Of a DNA stretch of 5,734 bases, positions 1 through 5,734 are shown piece after piece. The notes beneath the pieces are model-generated. The model did not search any database and had not been told where the DNA came from. It worked only from the letters and a program-made list of their open reading frames with translations. Made by a program: the position numbers and the translations under genes. Origin of the DNA: Cellvibrio sp. (GTDB taxonomy: Bacteria > Pseudomonadota > Gammaproteobacteria > Pseudomonadales > Cellvibrionaceae); NCBI GenBank assembly GCA_021323495.1, contig JAJQJO010000260.1, positions 1 through 5,734 on the forward strand. Reading direction: 5' to 3'. How positions within the stretch are numbered: position 1 is the stretch's first letter; each line of letters begins with the position of its first letter.

Positions 1-1
1 C

Positions 2-1963
2 GACGGCCATGTGATAGATATGCAAGTGGGCGCCTATGTTAATCAGATGGAGGAGTGGGTGGTCTACGATCCCGCCACTGGTGAAGGTCATTTGCCTGGT
101 CCGGTGTATCGCATTCTCGCACCGCAGATTCGCCGCGCGTTTGCCGGGAAAGGTGAGCAACTGGTGGAATTTGATTGGTCACAGGCGCGGACCAAGGCAC
201 GCACCTGGGAGGCGCGGGTAATCCTGCGCGAGCAGGACGAAGCGGTGATGGTGATCCGCGATATCACCCTGCGCAAACAGCAGGAGGCCGAACTGCGTCT
301 GTGGGCCAAAGTATTCGAAGGCAGCAACGAGGCGATCCTGATTACCGACGCCAACCTGAATATCATCCTGGTAAATAAAACTTATGAAAGGATTACCGGT
401 TTCACCGAAGAGGAAGTGCTGGGGGTAGATACCGCCAAAGTTGGTCTCCATCTGCATACGCACAGTTTTTTCCGCAATCTGTTGTCGATCCTCAAGGAGC
501 GTGGGTACTGGCAAGGGGAATTGGTTAACCAGCGCAAAAACGGCGAGAAGTTTCCCACCTGGTACTCCATCAGCCAGGTATTGAATAGCGAAGGGCAACC
601 GGAGAATTACATCGCTATTTTCAGCGATATTTCCGAACGCAAAAAATCCCGGGAACGCATTGATTTCCTCGCCCATCACGACAGCCTGACCGAGCTGCCC
701 AATCGGGCATTGCTCAATGACCGGTTGGAAATGGCGATCAATACCGCCAAGCGGCGCGGCGAAAAGGTGGGTCTTTTATTTATCGATCTGGATCGCTTTA
801 AAAACGTCAACGATTCCCTCGGCCATGCAGCGGGCGACCAGATATTGCGCCAAACTGCCGCGCGGTTAAGCGACGCCGTCCGCACCGACGATACGGTTGC
901 GCGATTGGGTGGCGATGAATTTGTGGTGCTGCTACCGCGGGTACGCGATGAACGCAGTCTGGCGGAAGTGGCGATCAAACTACGTGAAGAGCTGCTGGCA
1001 CCTTACATTCTGGAAGATATGCCATTGCACCTGAGCCCGAGCATCGGGATTGCGGTCTACCCGGAGGATGGTGATACTCCCAGCACCCTGATCAAAAACG
1101 CCGATGCCGCTATGTACCTCGCGAAGGAGAAGGGGCGTAACAACTACCAGTTCTACACTCCGGTACTGAATGCGCGCACCCTGGATCGTTTGAAACTGGA
1201 GTACGACCTGCGCTCGGCGCTGGAGCAGGGACAGTTTGAATTGCACTATCAACCGCAAATTATTGCGGGCAGTAAAGAACTTTACGGTGCCGAGGCGCTG
1301 GTGCGCTGGCGTCATCCCGAGCGCGGGCTGGTTCCGCCCAATCACTTTATCCCGCTGGCGGAAGAGACTGGCCTGATTATTCCCCTCGGCGCCTGGGTCA
1401 TTGCCGAGGCGGCGCGGCAAGTGAATATCTGGCAGCAGGCCGGGTTTACCGGGCTGGTGCTGAGTGTGAATATCTCCGCCTTGCAATTCCATCAGGCCGG
1501 TTTTCTGGCCGAGGTGCAAGAGTTAGTGGCACAGGCAAATACCCGGCCCGATTCGCTCGAATTGGAACTGACTGAATCCATGTTGATGAGTGATATGGAA
1601 GTCTCCATCCAGGTGCTGCAAGCCTTTCGCGATTTAGGTTACCGCGTCGCGATTGACGATTTTGGCACCGGCTTTTCCTGTCTCAATTACCTGCGCCGCC
1701 TGCCGGCCAATATCCTGAAAATCGATCAATCCTTTGTACGCGATATGCAGTCGGACTCTGCCTCCCTTGCCATTGTTACTTCGATCATCCGCCTGGCTGA
1801 ATCGCTGGGAATGGAAACCATTGCCGAGGGCGTTGAAACAGCAGAAGAGGCGGCACTGCTGGTTAGCCAGGGTTGCCAATTGATGCAGGGCTACCACTTT
1901 TCCAAGCCCTTGCCACCAGCGCAATTTGAGACCTGGTTTCGCCAATGGTCGACTCCCTCATAA
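2..1963 (+). CDS. PAS-PAS-GGDEF-EAL cyclic-di-GMP turnover protein (5' partial)
   Basis: Predicted sensory enzyme that makes and/or degrades the second messenger c-di-GMP. The frame is open to the left edge, so the true start is outside; the GTG at 11 is probably an internal valine. Residues are numbered from that codon. A first PAS domain, cut at its N-terminus, ends near 91 (VIRDITLRKQ). A second PAS spans about 98-213 (ends FSDISERKK). GGDEF covers about 218-382, with D259xD261xFK, N267D, GH and GD metal/nucleotide residues, an intact GGDEF at 300-304, and an RxxD inhibitory site (R291, D294) exactly five residues before it. EAL covers about 393-640 and keeps the phosphodiesterase set: E428 of EAL, N487, E519, D549/D550 of DDFGTG, K570, E606 and Q626. 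No membrane segment is seen in the visible part; one could lie upstream. Both catalytic domains look competent on motifs. The PAS ligand is unknown. It is followed 110 bases later by a receptor gene on the same strand. Confidence 0.95.
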   Translation, partial: DGHVIDMQVGAYVNQMEEWVVYDPATGEGHLPGPVYRILAPQIRRAFAGKGEQLVEFDWSQARTKARTWEARVILREQDEAVMVIRDITLRKQQEAELRLWAKVFEGSNEAILITDANLNIILVNKTYERITGFTEEEVLGVDTAKVGLHLHTHSFFRNLLSILKERGYWQGELVNQRKNGEKFPTWYSISQVLNSEGQPENYIAIFSDISERKKSRERIDFLAHHDSLTELPNRALLNDRLEMAINTAKRRGEKVGLLFIDLDRFKNVNDSLGHAAGDQILRQTAARLSDAVRTDDTVARLGGDEFVVLLPRVRDERSLAEVAIKLREELLAPYILEDMPLHLSPSIGIAVYPEDGDTPSTLIKNADAAMYLAKEKGRNNYQFYTPVLNARTLDRLKLEYDLRSALEQGQFELHYQPQIIAGSKELYGAEALVRWRHPERGLVPPNHFIPLAEETGLIIPLGAWVIAEAARQVNIWQQAGFTGLVLSVNISALQFHQAGFLAEVQELVAQANTRPDSLELELTESMLMSDMEVSIQVLQAFRDLGYRVAIDDFGTGFSCLNYLRRLPANILKIDQSFVRDMQSDSASLAIVTSIIRLAESLGMETIAEGVETAEEAALLVSQGCQLMQGYHFSKPLPPAQFETWFRQWSTPS

Positions 1964-2021
1964 ACCAGTCAAGCTGACAGGTTCGTCCCAAGGTTGGATT
2001 GGCGCTGGTTGCTACGGGAAG

Positions 2022-2039
2022 CATCAGCTAGGCTTGATG
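2022..2039 (+). other. Small bulged RNA hairpin before the receptor gene
   Basis: CATCAGC (2022-2028) and GC-T-TGATG (2032-2039) can pair as seven base pairs with one bulged T at 2034 and a three-base TAG loop. No T-run follows (the next bases are AAACAG), so it is not an ordinary intrinsic terminator. It lies 34 bases before the start codon of the receptor gene. TCAGCT inside it (2024-2029) is also an exact reverse complement of AGCTGA at 1972-1977, just after the stop of the upstream gene, so two mutually exclusive folds are possible. Such short inverted repeats also arise by chance, and a regulatory role is only a suggestion. The rest of the 110-base gap holds no promoter that I could pick out with confidence. 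Confidence 0.3.
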
Positions 2040-2056
2040 AAACAGAAGGAAAAATT

Positions 2057-2063
2057 GTGAGGT
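2057..2063 (+). promoter_or_regulatory. Ribosome binding site for the TonB-dependent receptor
   Basis: GTGAGGT contains GAGGT, a good partial match to the anti-Shine-Dalgarno complement, ten bases before the ATG at 2074. An AGG at 2068-2070 is too close to the ATG to serve. An in-frame TGA at 2038-2040, with no ATG, GTG or TTG between it and 2074, makes this ATG the first possible start in its frame, which supports the choice. Confidence 0.5.
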
Positions 2064-2073
2064 TATCAGGCAT

Positions 2074-4116
2074 ATGAAGAGCGTACGACAGTCTCGATCC
2101 CTTGGCTTTTGGGTTGCCCTGGTATGCCTGGTCAGTAACGGTAGCCATGCCGATGAAGATCTCGCTTACCTCGAACTCAGCCTTGAACAACTGCTTGACG
2201 TCCCGGTCACCGGCTCGACCATGACCGAAGAAACCATCAAAACGGTACCCGCTGCTGTATCGGTATTTACCCGTGAACATATCGACCGCCTGGGGATGGA
2301 TTATCTCTACGAGCTGCTCAACCTGGTGCCCGGTTTCCAATTTGACCGCAATGCGAGTAATGGGCTCGCGTATACCTACAGCGCGCGCGGCAGGCGCACC
2401 ACCCAGCAGTCACTGGAAGTGCTCTTGCTGATTGATGGCAAAGTGATGAATGACCCTCGCGCTGGCAGCCCGGATATTCCCCTACCGCTGTATCCTGCGT
2501 CGCGCATCGAGCGGCTGGAGGTGATCCGTGGCCCGGGGTCGTCCTTATACGGCAGCTCGGCCTTTACCGGCGTGATAAATATAATCACGCGCAGGCAGCA
2601 AAAATCCTTTGCCCTGGCTTATGGCTCCCGGCAGCAGCGCAAATTGGAAGGGGCTTGGTCTGAAACGCTCAACGGTTGGGATACCGACGCATTTGTCTAT
2701 GCCTATAGAGACAATGGTGAAGAATTTGTCCTGCCGGATTCCTTCAGTGGGAATCCCATTAACACCAGCGATCCGCGTGAGCAATTTGCGGTGGACCTGA
2801 GGTTCAAGCAGGGCGATACCAACCTCGACTTTTCTTATAACGGCGCTGAGGCTGGCGATTTCTACCAGTCTGAAAATACTGCCAATGGCTATAACCTCAG
2901 CGAGCGGGAGCTTTGGCATTTTTCCTTTGACCAGGGCTTTGAATGGTTGGCCAATACCCGGTCGCAAGTGGCCTTGAGTTACCAGCAATTTTCCTATGAT
3001 TTCAAGCTGTATCTCACTGGCCCTGGCGCCCTGGTTCGGGCGAGCAGTCCCAGCAGTGCCGAGCCATTCAGGGGCGACGCCGGTTTGGCTGGCGACAGCT
3101 GGCGATTTACGTTCAGCAATGATTGGTCTATCGATGCCCAATCCAGCGCCCAGTGGGGTATGGAATGGACCCGGCATCGCGAAACGGAAGCCAGTGCACT
3201 GGCTAATTTTGATTTGGTGCAACTTAGCCAGGGGCAGCTTCCCATAACCTATTACGGTGAAGAGGGTAAGGTGTTCCCCATAGGTACAGAGGAGGCTCGC
3301 GGTAACATCGGTGCTTATGTCCAATATTTGCGCACTTTGCGCGAATCAACCCGCCTTACCCTTGGCGGGCGCTTCGATGATTATGAAGAGCTGGATGGGC
3401 GCTTCAGTCCGCGTCTGGGTTTGGTGGAGCAACTCAACCAGGTGTATAGCCTCAAGTTGCTCTATGGCGAGGCGTTCCGGGCGCCCACATTGGCAGAAAC
3501 CGGCCTGATTAATAACCCACTCTTGTATGGCAATCCTGACTTGAACCATGAGGTGGTGAAAACCTGGGATTTAATCCTGATGGGTAATTGGAAGGCGACC
3601 AACCTTAGCCTGGGGGTGTTTGAAAACCGGTATGAAGATCCGATACAAATTGTATTTGTAGGTGCTGCGCGCACCTACCAGAATAGTCCGGGCGAAAAGA
3701 GCCAGGGTCTGGAGGTGGAGTGGACGCAGGAGTTAGCCAGGCATTGGTCCCTGCGAACCACCTATACTTATATGGATTTGCCTGAGAGCGCATTTCGCGA
3801 GGCGACCCGGACCGGATCGTTTGAAGTGAATTATTCCGAAGAAAAATGGAACTGGAATTTGTTGGGATATTATCAGGACGAACGACAGACACCCGTCACC
3901 CGTACTGCCAGCAATAACGGTATGCAAGCCCTGGATGGTTTTTGGATGCTTAATACCCTGTGGTGTTATCACTTTGATGCTGGTTATGAACTCGAACTGC
4001 AGTTGAAAAATATCACCGATGAAGACGCAGCAACACCGGCAGAGAGTTTGGATAAGGTGGGAGGAATTCCCAATCGCGGGCGCGAGTTTAGTGTGGCATT
4101 GGAATGGAACTTTTAA
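2074..4116 (+). CDS. TonB-dependent outer-membrane receptor, substrate unknown
   Basis: Predicted 680-residue outer-membrane ligand-gated channel powered by TonB-ExbB-ExbD from the inner membrane. A Sec signal peptide is visible: basic MKSVRQSR, hydrophobic core about 10-20, likely cleavage after SHA at 26. The mature N-terminus has the LSLEQLLDVPV segment (35-45) seen in many receptors of this broad family; no classical TonB box is obvious, and the DVPVTG stretch is a weak candidate. The plug domain runs about 54-173: VPAAVSVFTREHI, then LLLIDGK (117-123), and the diagnostic RGPGSSLYG followed by GVINIITR up to 173. The remainder is a beta-barrel with YGEAFRAPT (464-472), GNPDL (486-490) and a C-terminal strand with alternating F672, V674, L676, W678 and terminal F680, the usual signal for barrel assembly. 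The length is normal and the gene looks intact. FRAP and NPDL are present with no histidine between them, which argues against a heme receptor. Siderophore, vitamin, sugar or other ligands remain open. It follows a c-di-GMP enzyme gene and may share its transcript. Confidence 0.95.
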   Translation: MKSVRQSRSLGFWVALVCLVSNGSHADEDLAYLELSLEQLLDVPVTGSTMTEETIKTVPAAVSVFTREHIDRLGMDYLYELLNLVPGFQFDRNASNGLAYTYSARGRRTTQQSLEVLLLIDGKVMNDPRAGSPDIPLPLYPASRIERLEVIRGPGSSLYGSSAFTGVINIITRRQQKSFALAYGSRQQRKLEGAWSETLNGWDTDAFVYAYRDNGEEFVLPDSFSGNPINTSDPREQFAVDLRFKQGDTNLDFSYNGAEAGDFYQSENTANGYNLSERELWHFSFDQGFEWLANTRSQVALSYQQFSYDFKLYLTGPGALVRASSPSSAEPFRGDAGLAGDSWRFTFSNDWSIDAQSSAQWGMEWTRHRETEASALANFDLVQLSQGQLPITYYGEEGKVFPIGTEEARGNIGAYVQYLRTLRESTRLTLGGRFDDYEELDGRFSPRLGLVEQLNQVYSLKLLYGEAFRAPTLAETGLINNPLLYGNPDLNHEVVKTWDLILMGNWKATNLSLGVFENRYEDPIQIVFVGAARTYQNSPGEKSQGLEVEWTQELARHWSLRTTYTYMDLPESAFREATRTGSFEVNYSEEKWNWNLLGYYQDERQTPVTRTASNNGMQALDGFWMLNTLWCYHFDAGYELELQLKNITDEDAATPAESLDKVGGIPNRGREFSVALEWNF

Positions 4117-4134
4117 CGTAAAATGAAATTTTTT

Positions 4135-4154
4135 AAAAAAGCTCATCCATGAGC
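4135..4154 (-). terminator. Intrinsic terminator of metE
   Basis: Read on the minus strand, GCTCA (4154-4150), loop TGGA, TGAGC (4145-4141) form a perfect five-base-pair stem, extendable by one G-T pair, followed directly by six T (4140-4135). It starts 12 bases after the metE stop codon. The stem is short but the order of hairpin then T-run is correct for metE. Read on the plus strand the hairpin is followed by CAGGGG instead of T, so it should not act as an intrinsic terminator for the receptor gene. Confidence 0.65.
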
Positions 4155-4166
4155 CAGGGGTTAACC

Positions 4167-5734
4167 TCAAGCAAACTCCACTGCATTGTCGGTTCTTGGA
4201 GTTGCAATAGATTGGAATTCCGCACGCAATATTTTCGCTGCTTCAACCATGCGCGCCAGCGCCGCTTCTGTCTCCGGCCAACGGCGGGTTTTTAAACCGC
4301 AATCCGGGTTTACCCACAAACGCTCCACGGGAATTTCACGCGCGGCGCGCTTGAGTAGATTCACCATGGTTTGTACTTCGGGAATATTGGGTGAGTGAAT
4401 GTCATACACACCTGGACCAATATCATTCGGATAATGAAATTGCTCAAATGCCTGCAGCAATTCACCATCGGAACGTGAGGTTTCAATAGTGATCACATCC
4501 GCATCCAGATCTGCAATCGCTTTGATAATGTCATTGAACTCCGAGTAACACATATGGGTATGGATTTGTGTTTCATCCTGCACACCGCTGGCAGAAATAC
4601 GGAAGGCTTTGACTGCCCAGTCCAAATATTCCTTGCGATCTTTTTCGCGCAGCGGCAAGCCTTCGCGAATTGCGGGCTCATCAATCTGGATCACTTGAAT
4701 GCCCGCCGTTTCCAAATCCACCACTTCATCGCGCAACGCCAGAGCAATTTGCAATGCAGTGGTCGCACGCGGTTGGTCGTCACGGACAAATGACCAGAAC
4801 AACATGGTGATAGGGCCGGTGAGCATGCCCTTCACAGGCTTTTTGCTGAGTGATTGTGCATAGCGCGCCCAGCTGACAGTAATCGGTGCGGGACGGGATA
4901 CATCGCCATAAATAATCGGTGGTTTTACGCAGCGCGAACCATAACTTTGCACCCAACCGTATTGCGTAAAGGCATAGCCATTTAATTGCTCGCCAAAATA
5001 TTCCACCATGTCATTGCGCTCGGCTTCGCCGTGTACCAGCACATCGATCTCAAGCTGTTCTTGTTTTGCAATGCAATCCGCAATTTCCTGACGGATACGG
5101 TGTTCGTATTCCACTGCATTAATTTTCCCCTGTTTGAATTCACTGCGCGTTTGGCGGATGTGTTCCGTTTGCGGGAATGAACCAATAGTGGTGGTGGGGA
5201 ATGCAGGTAATTGCAATAGCGCCTGTTGTTTGGTAATGCGCGTTGCAAATACAGAATTGCGTTGCGCTTGCTCAGGTTTTATTGCTTTTAAGCGCGCTTG
5301 CACTTCGGGGTTGTGAATTTTAGTAGAGCTTAAACGTGTTTGTGCTGCTGCGGTACTGGCCGCTAACGTCTCTTGCGCTATGGCATCAAACGGGCGGGTC
5401 AGCAAGGTTTTGAGCGTAACAACTTCTTGCACTTTTTGTTTGGCAAACGCAAACCAGCTTTTAATATCTTGCGGTAATTTTTCTTCGCGCTCCAAATTCA
5501 CCGGAGAGTGCAGCAGCGAGCAGGACGGCGCGATCCATAAGCGATCACCCAAACGTTCTTGTGCAGGGTTTAACAGCCCTAGTGTTTTTTCCAAATCATT
5601 GCGCCAGATATTGCGACCATCGACCACCCCAACCGACAAAATTTTATGCGCGGGCAAACGGTCGATCACATTCAGTAATTGCTCTGGTGCACGCACCGCA
5701 TCGATATGTAAACCCGCTACCGGCAGGTTTACTG
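4167..5734 (-). CDS. metE: Cobalamin-independent methionine synthase MetE (5' partial)
   Basis: Transfers the methyl group of 5-methyltetrahydropteroyltri-glutamate to homocysteine, the last step of methionine synthesis, in the cytoplasm and without vitamin B12. The frame is open to the right edge; the GTG at 5696-5694 is an internal valine, preceded in frame by VNLPVAGLHIDA. About 521 residues are visible and roughly the first 250 of a usual ~750 are missing. Numbered from that GTG, positions map to E. coli MetE with a constant offset of 260: zinc ligands H381, C383, E405 and C466 (E. coli H641, C643, E665, C726); homocysteine residues I171-S173, E224 and D339 (431-433, 484, 599); folate residues R255-C256 and W301 (515-516, 561); E345 (605); catalytic H434 (694). 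The whole C-terminal barrel is therefore intact. Two differences stand out: S385 replaces E. coli Cys645, and the protein runs about 16 residues past the E. coli C-terminus. It converges on the receptor gene with a 50-base gap. Upstream control (MetR, MetJ or a cobalamin riboswitch in other bacteria) would lie outside the window. Confidence 0.97.
   Translation of the reverse strand, partial: VNLPVAGLHIDAVRAPEQLLNVIDRLPAHKILSVGVVDGRNIWRNDLEKTLGLLNPAQERLGDRLWIAPSCSLLHSPVNLEREEKLPQDIKSWFAFAKQKVQEVVTLKTLLTRPFDAIAQETLAASTAAAQTRLSSTKIHNPEVQARLKAIKPEQAQRNSVFATRITKQQALLQLPAFPTTTIGSFPQTEHIRQTRSEFKQGKINAVEYEHRIRQEIADCIAKQEQLEIDVLVHGEAERNDMVEYFGEQLNGYAFTQYGWVQSYGSRCVKPPIIYGDVSRPAPITVSWARYAQSLSKKPVKGMLTGPITMLFWSFVRDDQPRATTALQIALALRDEVVDLETAGIQVIQIDEPAIREGLPLREKDRKEYLDWAVKAFRISASGVQDETQIHTHMCYSEFNDIIKAIADLDADVITIETSRSDGELLQAFEQFHYPNDIGPGVYDIHSPNIPEVQTMVNLLKRAAREIPVERLWVNPDCGLKTRRWPETEAALARMVEAAKILRAEFQSIATPRTDNAVEFA

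Noticed and set aside
11..13. GTG at 11 as the real start of the GGDEF-EAL gene
   Set aside because: The frame is open to base 2, with DGH before it. The following sequence begins inside a PAS domain, so the gene is cut by the window edge.
179..1519. Long minus-strand open frames (179-679 and 980-1519) opposite the PAS-GGDEF-EAL gene
   Set aside because: The plus-strand frame carries continuous, catalytically complete domains across both regions. The antisense products show no domain or convincing start site.
2545..3324. 259-codon open frame on the minus strand inside the receptor gene
   Set aside because: It is fully antisense to a complete, well-supported receptor gene. Its translation shows no recognisable domain, and it is explained by codon bias of the plus-strand gene.
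2074..4116. Receptor as a vitamin B12 (BtuB) transporter because it lies beside metE
   Set aside because: The two genes are convergent with a terminator between them, the protein is longer than typical BtuB, and no B12-specific neighbour or riboswitch is visible. The proximity alone is not evidence.
4159..4166. GGTTAACC palindrome as an operator
   Set aside because: It is an eight-base palindrome just after the metE stop codon, in a convergent gap with no promoter. Chance is the simplest explanation.
3733..4170. Minus-strand open frame of 145 codons covering the receptor 3' end and the convergent gap
   Set aside because: It overlaps the conserved receptor barrel end and the metE terminator, and has no recognisable protein features.
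5694..5696. GTG as the start of metE
   Set aside because: The frame continues to the edge with VNLPVAGLHIDA, which matches MetE family sequence, and the protein would otherwise lack about a third of its length.

Overview
The window reads as chromosomal DNA of a Gram-negative gammaproteobacterium. It encodes an outer-membrane TonB-dependent receptor, a PAS-GGDEF-EAL cyclic-di-GMP enzyme, and a MetE that lines up residue for residue with the E. coli enzyme at every catalytic position I can compare. By eye the base composition is moderate, roughly half G+C. A marine or soil lineage such as Cellvibrio and relatives would fit, but that is a guess from general style and the sequence does not prove it. 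Three genes fill almost the whole window, and I see no mobile element, tRNA, rRNA, CRISPR array or long non-coding stretch.

Layout. Bases 2-1963 (+) hold the 3' part of a PAS-PAS-GGDEF-EAL gene whose start lies before the window. A 110-base gap follows, with a small bulged hairpin and a plausible ribosome binding site. Bases 2074-4116 (+) hold a complete 680-residue TonB-dependent outer-membrane receptor of unknown substrate. A 50-base convergent gap contains an intrinsic terminator oriented for the minus strand. From 4167 to the right edge, on the minus strand, lies the 3' two thirds of metE, the cobalamin-independent methionine synthase.

How they may work together. The two plus-strand genes are close, run in the same direction and have no clear terminator between them, so they may be co-transcribed. 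A sensory c-di-GMP enzyme next to an outer-membrane receptor suggests a locus coupling uptake or sensing of some ligand to c-di-GMP level. This is inference from position, and the upstream part of the locus is outside the window. metE is convergent and very probably an independent unit making methionine.

No clearly new system is visible. The points worth a second look are the c-di-GMP/receptor pairing, the apparently intact state of both the GGDEF and EAL domains, the hairpin just before the receptor gene, and a serine in MetE where E. coli has its oxidation-sensitive Cys645.
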